The notes below the pieces were generated by a model, which saw only the letters and a program-made list of their open reading frames with translations, did no database searches and was not told where the DNA came from. A stretch of 40,603 nt of DNA, taken from positions 1 through 40,603 of the forward strand of contig JBFGDZ010000009.1 in assembly GCA_041580375.1 (NCBI GenBank), given 5' to 3'. The translations under genes and the position numbers were made by a program. The DNA is from JAPUIN01 sp041580375. GTDB lineage: Bacteria > Acidobacteriota > Polarisedimenticolia > Gp22-AA2. Of this stretch, positions 1 to 6,805 are shown one piece after another; the first letter of the stretch is position 1; the number at the start of each line of letters is the position of its first letter.

Positions 1-374
1 AGCCGGACGAGATCCTCGCGGGCATCGAGCTCCCGGATCCGAGCGGGTGGCGATCGGCCTACCGCAAGCTCCGCCGCCGGGAGGCGTTCGACTTCCCGGT
101 CCTCGGCGCGGCCGCCTGCGTCCGTCTGGAGGGAGAGACCGTGGCCGAGGCGCGCATCTGGCTCGGCGGCGTCTCGATGGCGCCGGTCGAGGCGGCCGAT
201 GCGCAGGCGGCGCTGATCGGGCATCCCCTGGACGACGAGTCGATCGAGGAGGCAGCCCGCCTCGCCTACCCGAAGAGCAAACCGGTCGACAACACCGACT
301 TCTCCGTCCGCTGGCGCAAGGAGATGACGCGGGTCTACGTCGCCGACGCGCTGCGCGCGCTCCGGCCGGACTGA
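1..374 (+). CDS. FAD-binding subunit of a molybdenum hydroxylase (xanthine dehydrogenase / CO dehydrogenase medium-subunit family), 3' end only
   Basis: Only the last ~123 codons are present; the frame enters at base 3 and the gene begins outside the window. The visible part reads as the C-terminal domain of the flavoprotein subunit of xanthine dehydrogenase-type enzymes, with the usual run YRKLRRREAFDFPVLG, then an IWLGGVSMAPV strand and a final NTDFSVRWRKEM segment. In this family the subunit passes electrons from the Mo-cofactor subunit through [2Fe-2S] centres to FAD and on to an acceptor. The partner subunits would lie upstream, outside the window, so the substrate cannot be named. It converges on the NnrS gene with a 38-bp gap. 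Confidence 0.8.
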   Translation, partial: PDEILAGIELPDPSGWRSAYRKLRRREAFDFPVLGAAACVRLEGETVAEARIWLGGVSMAPVEAADAQAALIGHPLDDESIEEAARLAYPKSKPVDNTDFSVRWRKEMTRVYVADALRALRPD

Positions 375-402
375 ATCGCTGCGTCCGGCCGATCTCCGCT
401 CC

Positions 403-422
403 GCCGGCCGGGTCAGGCCGGC
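403..422. terminator. Hairpin between convergent genes, overlapping the NnrS stop codon
   Basis: A perfect 7-bp G+C-only stem (403-409 with 416-422) encloses a 6-nt loop that contains the TGA stop codon of the minus-strand NnrS gene. There is no T-run on either side, so as a terminator it would be weak or Rho-assisted. Confidence 0.3.
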
Positions 423-2191
423 CCGGGTCCCCCGGCGCGGGCGAGCAGCCGCGCGAGGAACGGCTGGAGATCGATCCCGTGCAGCCGGCAGGCCTGGGCG
501 ACGCTCACGCCCCGGGCGACCGTGCGGCGGAGAATCGGGTTGGCGAGGGCGGCAAAGCCGCTCTCGATGAAGACCGGCAGCAGATCCGGATAGGCGGCGA
601 GAAGATCGGCCACCCTCGTGCTCGGAGCGATCGCCGGCCGCCGCCCGGGGGCGTCCGCCGCCGGAGCCGCCCCCATCGTCCTCCAGAGATTGACGGCGAA
701 CAGCAGCAGGGCCAGAAGTTCCAGGACGCCGGAGAGGCTCGCGACCCGGAGCCACGCCTCGCCCCACGCCGCCGAGAGCGACTGGAACAGGACGCGGATC
801 ACGTTCCCCGCGGCGAGCAGCCAGAAGGTCCACTCGCGCAACAGCGCCGAGAAGAGGGGGGCGCCGCAGAAGACCGGGACGATCCGGCTCGCCATACCGA
901 CCATAATCGTCGTGATGAACCCGACCGTCAGGGCGTGCCGGTACGCGCCCACCAGGGCGTGGTCGATCGACCGTCCCGCGAGCACCATGAACGAGAGGCC
1001 CGCGATCATGGCGCCCGAGATCGCGAGCCAGGCGTAGCCGAGCCGGATGAACTTCTCGTAGCCGCGGTCGACGCCCTCCTCCGGCTCTCCGTCCGGGCGG
1101 GCGAAGACCCCCAGCGACCAGGCGAAGAGGACCAGGCTGATCCCGGCGCCGATCCCTCCCGCGCCGAAGAGGATGCGGGACACGACGCTCCCGCCTCCCA
1201 GGTAGAGCCCCTCCCCCAGCGCCAGCGCCGCCACCGACAGCGCCAGGGGCGAGCACAGGGCGGACGTCATCCGCTGGCGGTAGCGCAGGGACATGAAGGC
1301 CGGCAGGACCCTGAGCGACACGCCGAGGATCCAGAAGGTGACGAAGCCCAGCAGGAACAGCGTGAGGTACGGGACGTTGAGATGCGCCGCGACCTCGTGC
1401 GCCGAGCGCCTCGTGAGGTCGATGGCGTGCGCCAGGTTCAGGCAGGCGGCGACCAGGAGCCACCCGGTGCCGATCGCGATGTACCGCTCGTGCGGCGCCG
1501 GGGCGCGGCGGCCCGCCTCGAGGACGCGCGCCACGGTCCACGCGAAGATCCAGCAGCCGGCCAGCTCCATCAGCGCGGCGCCGATCAGCAGGACCGCGCG
1601 CGCGCCGGTCGGGTCGAGCGACTGCGCCGTGCGCAGGATCGTCCCGGCGACGAGCAGGACGAACGAGAGCGCCGCGGCGCGCGGGGAGGGGAGTGGCACG
1701 CCCCAGAGCCGCGGAAGGATCTGATACGCCACGCCGACCACGAAGAGGCCGACCCATCCGAAGAGCTGGAAGTGTCCGTGCACCTGGATCAGGCCGCGCG
1801 AGATCCCCCCGAGCTCGCCGCGCAGGGCCATCATGACCAGGGCGCCCGCGCCCAGCGCCGTCCCTCCGGTCAGAGTGAACAGGAGGGCCGTCTTGATGAA
1901 GCGGCGGTAGAGCCCCGACGCGCGATCCGGGTCACGCGGGACGTCCGCCGCACCGTCCTCCCGGACGAACGGCCTCGCGGCCGCCGCCCGCAGCTCCGCC
2001 AGCAGGTGCTCGAGATCGACGCCGTGCACGCGGGCGAACCAGTGCAGCGGCTCGGGCGGGCCGCCCGGTCCGCCGCAGCCCAGCAGCCCGTGGCGATCGA
2101 GAACGCTCACCGTGGACGGGTACCGGGCGATGATCTCCTGCAGGGTCATTTCGGGGGTGATCTGCGGTTCGGTGTCGGGTGGACGGCTCAT
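413..2191 (-). CDS. DUF1858-NnrS-DUF1858 membrane protein
   Basis: This 592-aa protein has an N-terminal DUF1858-like domain (about residues 11-70, ITPEMTLQEIIARYP), a polytopic NnrS region (about 95-510, roughly 12 hydrophobic helices) and a second DUF1858-like domain (about 525-590). The NnrS signature is the HGHFQLFGW segment with His138 and His140. NnrS is a haem/copper membrane protein linked to nitric oxide tolerance in denitrifiers. The start is ATG with AGGAGG 7 nt upstream, and its ATGA overlaps the stop of the radical SAM/SPASM gene, so the two are probably translationally coupled. Two DUF1858 domains flanking NnrS is a less usual architecture. The NnrS assignment is strong; the exact physiological role is inferred. 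Confidence 0.88.
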   Translation of the reverse strand: MSRPPDTEPQITPEMTLQEIIARYPSTVSVLDRHGLLGCGGPGGPPEPLHWFARVHGVDLEHLLAELRAAAARPFVREDGAADVPRDPDRASGLYRRFIKTALLFTLTGGTALGAGALVMMALRGELGGISRGLIQVHGHFQLFGWVGLFVVGVAYQILPRLWGVPLPSPRAAALSFVLLVAGTILRTAQSLDPTGARAVLLIGAALMELAGCWIFAWTVARVLEAGRRAPAPHERYIAIGTGWLLVAACLNLAHAIDLTRRSAHEVAAHLNVPYLTLFLLGFVTFWILGVSLRVLPAFMSLRYRQRMTSALCSPLALSVAALALGEGLYLGGGSVVSRILFGAGGIGAGISLVLFAWSLGVFARPDGEPEEGVDRGYEKFIRLGYAWLAISGAMIAGLSFMVLAGRSIDHALVGAYRHALTVGFITTIMVGMASRIVPVFCGAPLFSALLREWTFWLLAAGNVIRVLFQSLSAAWGEAWLRVASLSGVLELLALLLFAVNLWRTMGAAPAADAPGRRPAIAPSTRVADLLAAYPDLLPVFIESGFAALANPILRRTVARGVSVAQACRLHGIDLQPFLARLLARAGGPGPA

Positions 2192-3351
2192 CGAGTCGCC
2201 TCCTCTCGGCCACGGGGGGGGGCGCCTCCGGCGGCCGCGGGCGGGACGTAGAGGCAGGCCGGGTCCTCGGCGTGGATGTCTCCGGCCACGGCGTAAGCGC
2301 GGGCCCGCGATCCGCCGCAGACCTCCCTGTACTCGCACGCTCCGCACCGCCCGCGCAGCAGGTCCGGATCGCGCAGGGCGACGAACAGGGGATGCTCGCG
2401 GTAGACGCGGACGATCGAATCGGTCCGGACGTTGCCCGCCGTCAGCGGCAGGAACCCGCTCGGCTGGATGTCCCCCCGCGAGCTGATGAACAGGAAGCCG
2501 GAGCCGTCGTTCATGCCCGGGACGAATCGTCCTCCCGGCGATCCGGAGGCGGGCTGCGCGCCGGTTCCCCGCCCGGCCGGCTCGGCGGCGGCCATCTCCT
2601 CCAGCGCCACGCGGCGGTAGTGCGGACCCTCCGTCGTCTTGATGCGGAACGGCGCGGTGCGGGAGAGACGATGCAGCCAGCGGAAGACCTCCTCGCACTC
2701 CTGCGGGGAGACCTGCTGGTCGGCCTGGCCGCGGCCGGTCGGGACGAGCAGGAAGACGACCCAGCGACGGGCCTCGAGCGATTCCACGAGACCGGCGATC
2801 GCAGGCAGATCGTCCAGGTTGTGCCGCGTGAGGGTCGTGTTGATCTGCAGCCGCAGCCCCAGCGCGACGCACGAGGCGGCGCCCTGCATCGACCAGGAGA
2901 ACGAGCCGGGAACGCCGCGGAAGCGATCGTGGATCGCCTCGGAGGAGCCGTCCAGACTGATCGAGACGCCCTTGAGGCCGCAATCGCGCGCCCGGAGGAG
3001 CGCGCCGTGGCTGAGGCAGGGGGTGCCGCTGGGGCTCAGGTTCGTGACGAGCCCCGCGCGCTCGCCCGCGCGGATGAGGTCGAAGATGTCATGGCGCTTG
3101 AGGGGATCGCCGCCCGTCAGAACGAAGAGGGGCCGGCCGAACTCGCGCAGGGATTGAATCAGGCGGACGCCCTCGCCGGTCGTCAATTCGCCCGGCTCGC
3201 GCTCCGGGATGGCCGAGGCGCGGCAGTGCACGCAGGCCAGATCGCATGCGCGGGTCACCTCCCAGATCACGATGAGGGGCGATCGGGAGAATCGGCGGCG
3301 GATCGCCTCGCCTCCGGTCGGTCGTCGTATCGGCCCGTCGATCTCCGGCAT
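2188..3351 (-). CDS. Radical SAM/SPASM protein of the NirJ/AhbD-like (TIGR04053-like) group
   Basis: This 387-aa protein carries the radical SAM cluster motif CDLACVHC (Cys36, Cys40, Cys43) and a C-terminal SPASM-type motif CGACEYREVCGG plus a later Cys (Cys336, 339, 345, 366), the layout of the haem-pathway enzymes NirJ and AhbD. It should use S-adenosylmethionine to modify a tetrapyrrole or peptide; the substrate is not known. I chose ATG at 3351, with GAGGGGG about 9 nt upstream; an upstream TTG at 3387 would sit inside the predicted promoter. It is first in an operon with the NnrS gene (ATGA overlap). A tract of nine G (2214-2222, plus strand) lies in its last codons and could be slippery. 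Confidence 0.82.
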   Translation of the reverse strand: MPEIDGPIRRPTGGEAIRRRFSRSPLIVIWEVTRACDLACVHCRASAIPEREPGELTTGEGVRLIQSLREFGRPLFVLTGGDPLKRHDIFDLIRAGERAGLVTNLSPSGTPCLSHGALLRARDCGLKGVSISLDGSSEAIHDRFRGVPGSFSWSMQGAASCVALGLRLQINTTLTRHNLDDLPAIAGLVESLEARRWVVFLLVPTGRGQADQQVSPQECEEVFRWLHRLSRTAPFRIKTTEGPHYRRVALEEMAAAEPAGRGTGAQPASGSPGGRFVPGMNDGSGFLFISSRGDIQPSGFLPLTAGNVRTDSIVRVYREHPLFVALRDPDLLRGRCGACEYREVCGGSRARAYAVAGDIHAEDPACLYVPPAAAGGAPPRGREEATR

Positions 3352-3382
3352 CAGGGCGTCCCCCTCGCGGCCCGCGTCACGG

Positions 3383-3398
3383 TGCAAGGATCGTCTCG
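3383..3398 (-). promoter_or_regulatory. Possible sigma-54-like promoter of the radical SAM/SPASM-NnrS operon
   Basis: On the minus strand the sequence CGAGACGATCCTTGCA has a perfect -12 element (TTGCA), but its -24 element reads GA rather than the near-invariant GG. The block TCCTTGCA is identical to the one in front of the other radical SAM gene (5512-5519). A transcript from here would have a leader of about 21 nt before ATG 3351. The weak -24 makes this tentative. Confidence 0.35.
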
Positions 3399-3414
3399 CG
3401 CGGGCCGCCCGGGT

Positions 3415-3428
3415 ATGATCTGGATCAG
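3415..3428. promoter_or_regulatory. Crp/Fnr-type operator, palindrome TGATCTGGATCA
   Basis: ATGATCTGGATCAG contains TGAT-N4-ATCA, the core of FNR/DNR-type sites (TTGAT-N4-ATCAA). It lies between the divergent radical SAM/SPASM operon and the Crp/Fnr gene, and its centre is about 70 nt from the minus-strand start codon. A 13/14-identical copy lies at 5547-5560 at a similar distance from the next radical SAM gene. Binding by the adjacent regulator is inferred. Confidence 0.6.
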
Positions 3429-4170
3429 CGGGGTGCTATCATCCGATCCGGGATCAGCGACGGGAGGTGCGCGCCTGTCACCGCGAGGGGGTCGTCCGGT
3501 TCCGTGGGCCGTCATTCCGCTGTTCGCGAGCCTCAAGCCGGCCGAACGGGAGAGTCTTCGACCGCTCGTCCGCATCCGATCCTACGGGGAGGGGGAGGAG
3601 ATCTTCCGCGAGGGGCAGCCGGCGATGATGTTCCACTTCGTTCTCGGCGGCCGCGTGAAGATCGTCAAGGCCGGCGCCGACGGACGTGACGTCATCCTGG
3701 AGATCTTCGGTCCCGGCGATCCCGTGGGAGCCATCGCCGCGTACGAGGAGCGTGATTTCCCCGCCTCCGCCGTCGCCCTGGAGCCGTCGAGCCTGCTGTC
3801 CGTTCCGCGCCGCGAGTTCTTCGCCCTGCTGGCCACCAATCCGGATCTCGCCCGGGGTCTGCTCCTCGGTCTCACGCGGCGCATGGTCGCCCTGACCCGG
3901 AAACTGGCGGAGCGATCGAGCCGCGTGGAGTACCGCATCGCGAGGCTGTTCCTGACGCTGGCCGACCGCGTCGGCCGCGGCGAGGAGGGCGGCGTCGGGA
4001 TCCCGGTGGTGCTGAGCCGCCAGGAGATCGCCGACATGGTCGGCACGACCCAGGAGACGGCGATCCGGATCATGAGCCGCTGGGGCAAGGAGAAGCTCAT
4101 TCTGACGCGCGAAGACGGGTTCTTCATCCCGGATTGCGAGGCGGTCGCCCGGATCTCACCCGGCGACTGA
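3415..4170 (+). CDS. Crp/Fnr-family transcriptional regulator (DNR/NnrR-like)
   Basis: The protein has an N-terminal cyclic-nucleotide-binding-like beta-roll (about 35-150, IPLFASLKPAERESL onward), a long dimerisation helix and a C-terminal winged helix (about 170-240, LSRQEIADMVGTTQETAIR). The Glu and Arg of the FNR-type recognition helix are kept. The sensor domain has no cysteine, so it cannot bind an FNR-like [4Fe-4S] cluster; a DNR-like haem or small-ligand sensor is more likely. The start is uncertain: ATG 3415 lacks a ribosome site and overlaps the operator, GTG 3433 is possible, and CTG 3475 has GGGAGG 7 nt upstream. It converges with and overlaps the next radical SAM gene by 15 bp. 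Confidence 0.85.
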   Translation: MIWISGVLSSDPGSATGGARLSPRGGRPVPWAVIPLFASLKPAERESLRPLVRIRSYGEGEEIFREGQPAMMFHFVLGGRVKIVKAGADGRDVILEIFGPGDPVGAIAAYEERDFPASAVALEPSSLLSVPRREFFALLATNPDLARGLLLGLTRRMVALTRKLAERSSRVEYRIARLFLTLADRVGRGEEGGVGIPVVLSRQEIADMVGTTQETAIRIMSRWGKEKLILTREDGFFIPDCEAVARISPGD

Positions 4171-5478
4171 TCCCGGGGCCTCGCTGACGCGCTGGCGGCG
4201 GGTGGCACGCCGCGTCTCCCGATTGAACCGGGAGCGGAAGGCGCGCGCCATCAGGCGCAGGCGCATCTCCCGGAAGCGGTACCGGTTCGGATTGGGAAGG
4301 AGCCAGCGGCACTCCTCCGGGAGCAGCACGAGGCTGACGTGGATGTTCGGGGCGACCCCGATCGGGAGGCCGCGCTCCATGCACGACTCGTAGAGACGGC
4401 GGAAAACCGGGACCAGATCCTCGGTTTTCGGAGGGGGCGCGTCCTCCATGTCGGTTCCTATCAGCGGGCGGAAGACGCAGACGGTCGGGATCGCGCCCAC
4501 CGACGTGAGCCAGTCGATCGCCGCAATCGAGGAAGCGACGGGCTCGAGACCGGCGATGATCTCTCCGTTGGACACCCAGGGAGCGAACCCCCGGCGCCGC
4601 TCCCGTCCGAGCCCGGCGCAGTACTCCACGGCCGCCAGGTAGCGTTTCAATCCGTACTCGCGGCTCTTGCCCGGACAGATCGAACGGAACGTCGCCTCGT
4701 CGAAGATCTCGAAGCAGAAGGAGGCACGGTTCACGCCCAGATCCCGCAGCACGTCGTATCGCTTCAGATCGTGGTGCGGCGGCGTCTGGATCCCGATGAG
4801 GAGCCCGGTCTCCTCCTTGATGCGCCGGATGTACGGCTCCAGGATGTCGAGGTAGGTGTCCCCCTCGTAGTGCCCGGTGTTGAAATCGACGTAGGTGATG
4901 GCCGATTCGGCGCGGGCGGCGCGCACGACCTCCATCACCTCATCGACCGATTTGTCGTCCGCGTCGTCGGCGCCCAGATTGAGTCCGACGGAACAGAAGC
5001 GGCAGTTGACCCGGGGCCGCTCGGTCCAGTATTCGCAGACCTTCGCCGGGTAGATGCCGAGATAGGTCCCCTGCAGGGTGCCCACGCGCGTCATCGGCTT
5101 GCCGGTCGACGTCACGCGGTCGTACCACGCGGGCCGGGGCGCCAGACGGACCTCCGCGATCGTCTCGGATCGAGAGTCGTTGATCCGCGGGCCGCCACCG
5201 TTCCCTCCCGGTCGCGCGCCGTACCTGCGGATGACGTAGCGCCCCCCTTCGCGATGAAGCACGTAGGGGGAGTTCCGCGCGAATCGTTCGGTCACCGGGA
5301 CGTTGGTCCACAATCCCCCCGGCAGCACGAGCTCCAGTCCGCTGCCGAGACCGGCCCGGGTTCTCAGAATGCTCCGTCCCCCGTCCTCGACGAGGGCGCA
5401 CGAGTCGTCCAGGCGGAGCCCGCGACAGTAAAGCTCCAGCTTGAGAAGCGCCGGATTGCGCCGGAGATCGGTCTCCAT
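4156..5478 (-). CDS. Radical SAM protein with atypical CX10CX2C cluster motif
   Basis: This 440-aa protein has an N-terminal region of about 135 residues, then a radical SAM barrel. The presumed cluster ligands are Cys148, Cys159 and Cys162 (VCEYWTERPRVNCRFCSVG), a CX10CX2C spacing instead of the usual CX3CX2C. Later barrel segments such as YVDFNTGHYEGDTYLDILEPYI and IGIQTPPHHDL look typical of the superfamily. I do not recognise the subfamily or substrate. Its promoter carries the same palindrome as the NnrS operon and a good sigma-54-like element, so it is probably co-regulated with it. The ATG start has a weak GGGAC ribosome site. The 3' end overlaps the convergent Crp/Fnr gene by 15 bp. 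Confidence 0.75.
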   Translation of the reverse strand: METDLRRNPALLKLELYCRGLRLDDSCALVEDGGRSILRTRAGLGSGLELVLPGGLWTNVPVTERFARNSPYVLHREGGRYVIRRYGARPGGNGGGPRINDSRSETIAEVRLAPRPAWYDRVTSTGKPMTRVGTLQGTYLGIYPAKVCEYWTERPRVNCRFCSVGLNLGADDADDKSVDEVMEVVRAARAESAITYVDFNTGHYEGDTYLDILEPYIRRIKEETGLLIGIQTPPHHDLKRYDVLRDLGVNRASFCFEIFDEATFRSICPGKSREYGLKRYLAAVEYCAGLGRERRRGFAPWVSNGEIIAGLEPVASSIAAIDWLTSVGAIPTVCVFRPLIGTDMEDAPPPKTEDLVPVFRRLYESCMERGLPIGVAPNIHVSLVLLPEECRWLLPNPNRYRFREMRLRLMARAFRSRFNRETRRATRRQRVSEAPGSVAG

Positions 5479-5511
5479 GGTGTCCCGGTGGTCCCCTCTC
5501 GATTCTGAACC

Positions 5512-5527
5512 TGCAAGGACGGTGCCG
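5512..5527 (-). promoter_or_regulatory. Sigma-54-like promoter of the CX10CX2C radical SAM gene
   Basis: On the minus strand CGGCACCGTCCTTGCA matches the sigma-54 consensus TGGCACG-N4-TTGCA at GGCAC and TTGCA, with the exact GG-N10-GC spacing. The predicted transcript starts near 5501, giving a leader of about 23 nt before ATG 5478. Confidence 0.55.
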
Positions 5528-5546
5528 CCGGTTGCGGGCCAGGGCC

Positions 5547-5560
5547 ATGATCCGGATCAG
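5547..5560. promoter_or_regulatory. Crp/Fnr-type operator, palindrome TGATCCGGATCA
   Basis: ATGATCCGGATCAG is a perfect 12-bp palindrome and differs by one central base from the site at 3415-3428. Its centre is about 75 nt from the minus-strand start codon and about 50 nt upstream of the predicted start of transcription, as at the first site. Confidence 0.6.
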
Positions 5561-5737
5561 GATCGGGTCAATCCCGTCCGAGGGGAGCGGCGCAAAGGCT
5601 GCGATCGGGATCCCCGTCTGCGCAGATCTTTCGCCCCCGGGATCGGCCGCCGGCGCGCCGGAGCGCGATCGGGCCCCTGATCCGCCCGGACGGGGAGATC
5701 CGGGGAGGCCGGATTCCGGGCTGGCGGCGGCCCGCTC

Positions 5738-5753
5738 TGGCACCTCCCTTGCT
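5738..5753 (+). promoter_or_regulatory. Sigma-54-like promoter of the PAS-LuxR gene
   Basis: TGGCACCTCCCTTGCT matches the sigma-54 consensus at TGGCAC and TTGCT with correct -24/-12 spacing. Transcription would start near 5764 and give a leader of about 220 nt before ATG 5987. No sigma-54 activator (NtrC-type AAA+ protein) is encoded in the window. Confidence 0.55.
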
Positions 5754-5811
5754 TTGGGCAGGATCGAGTAATCCCGCTCCGGGACCGGCCGTGTGCCGGA
5801 CACGATTCCCC

Positions 5812-5821
5812 GGGGGGGGGG
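5812..5821 (+). repeat. Homopolymer of ten G in the PAS-LuxR leader
   Basis: Ten consecutive G lie between the sigma-54-like promoter and the start codon of the PAS-LuxR gene. Such tracts slip during replication and can tune expression; here it could also be a sequencing artefact. Confidence 0.6.
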
Positions 5822-5986
5822 CGAGGCACGATCGGCGGGGACGGCGACCGATGAGACCCGCCGGGTCCGGCCGGGATGCGCGGTGCGGAAGCCGGACGAC
5901 GGCGGTTCGATCGCCGCCCCCGCGCGAACCGAAGGTTGCTCCGGGGCGGCGTGGCCGCAGGACGGGGACAGAATCGGGGGGATGGT

Positions 5987-6658
5987 ATGGGCGATCGAGG
6001 TGTGCCGTTGAGGAGGAAGTTCGACTCCGCTTGCGATGACTGCGTCGTCTTCTCGGCGATCCAGAATCTCGGCGACGCGATGATCCTGGTCGACGGCGCG
6101 GGGCGGATCATCCATCTGAACCACCGGGCCGAAGAGATGCTCGGCACGAAGAGTCGGCAGGCGGAGGGCACTCCGATCGAGGGAAGACTCGAGCATCCCG
6201 GACTCACCTCGTTCTGGGCCGCCGCCCGTCAGGAGGTCGATCCGACCTCGGCCGAGATGCCTTTCCAGGACGGCCGGACGATCCGCGCGACGGTCTCACG
6301 CTGCGTGGGCGCCGGAGGCGCGCCGCTCGGGCGAGCTCTGATTCTGCGTGACATCACGCGCGAGAAGAGAATCCAGATCGAGCTGTCGACGGAGGTCGCC
6401 CGCCGGCTGGTGCGCATGGCCGGGGACGGCGAGCCGGTTTCCGATCTCCCGGCGCTCACCCGCCGCGAGCGGGAGATCCTGGGGCTCGTCGCCGGCGGCC
6501 TGAGCAACGCGGCGATCGCAGGCCGGCTGCACATCAGCACGAACACGGTGGCATCCCATCTCAAGCATCTGTACGCGAAGCTCAAGGTCGCCAGCCGATC
6601 GCAGGCGGCCGCCTACGCGCTGATGCACGGGGTGCGGCCTCCGGAAGGGTGTCTCTGA
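5987..6658 (+). CDS. PAS-LuxR family transcriptional regulator
   Basis: This 223-aa protein has a PAS domain (about 20-125, AMILVDGAGRIIHLNHRAEEMLG) and a C-terminal LuxR/FixJ-type helix-turn-helix (157-214, LTRREREILGLVAGG ... NTVASHLKHLYAKL). There is no receiver domain, so the PAS domain is the likely direct sensor. A CDDC pair (Cys16, Cys19) just before the PAS fold could be redox- or metal-responsive, but this is speculation. The ATG start has GGGGG about 5 nt upstream. It lies between the atypical radical SAM gene and the cytochrome gene, which suggests it regulates one or both. Confidence 0.85.
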   Translation: MGDRGVPLRRKFDSACDDCVVFSAIQNLGDAMILVDGAGRIIHLNHRAEEMLGTKSRQAEGTPIEGRLEHPGLTSFWAAARQEVDPTSAEMPFQDGRTIRATVSRCVGAGGAPLGRALILRDITREKRIQIELSTEVARRLVRMAGDGEPVSDLPALTRREREILGLVAGGLSNAAIAGRLHISTNTVASHLKHLYAKLKVASRSQAAAYALMHGVRPPEGCL

Positions 6659-6710
6659 TCGGATCGCGCGGCGTGAGAGGGGATTCAGCCGTCGAGACGA
6701 TGCCCTGATC

Positions 6711-6728
6711 TTGTGAGTTAAATCATAA
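6711..6728. promoter_or_regulatory. Crp/Fnr-type box upstream of the multihaem cytochrome
   Basis: TTGTGAGTTAAATCATAA is a near-palindrome (TTGTGA-N6-TCATAA, one mismatch) with the TGA-N6-TCA core shared by the two sites above. It resembles CRP- and HcpR-type sites and lies directly upstream of a likely -35 element. Confidence 0.5.
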
Positions 6729-6738
6729 GAACGGGTGA

Positions 6739-6767
6739 TTGTCCGCGAGGGGCGGCCACCGCATATT
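6739..6767 (+). promoter_or_regulatory. Probable sigma-70 promoter of the cytochrome-CRTAC1 operon
   Basis: TTGTCC and CATATT, each 4/6 to consensus, are separated by 17 bp. The Crp/Fnr-type box at 6711-6728 is just upstream, centred about 54 nt before the predicted start, consistent with activation. Confidence 0.4.
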
Positions 6768-6805
6768 TCGGCTTACTCGATTCGACAGAGTGAGGGAGTG
6801 TTCCC

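Larger units (their letters stand above)
5479..5986. other. 508-bp divergent intergenic region with regulatory sites
   Basis: This region separates the atypical radical SAM gene (minus) from the PAS-LuxR gene (plus). It holds two sigma-54-like promoters pointing outward, one Crp/Fnr-type palindrome and a run of ten G. I found no convincing gene; the open frames through it are G+C-driven and lack family features. Confidence 0.6.

Noticed and set aside
47..2251. Long open frame on the plus strand opposite the NnrS gene
   Set aside because: It is Arg/Gly/Pro-rich with no family features and runs antisense to a clear NnrS protein; high G+C makes long antisense frames common.
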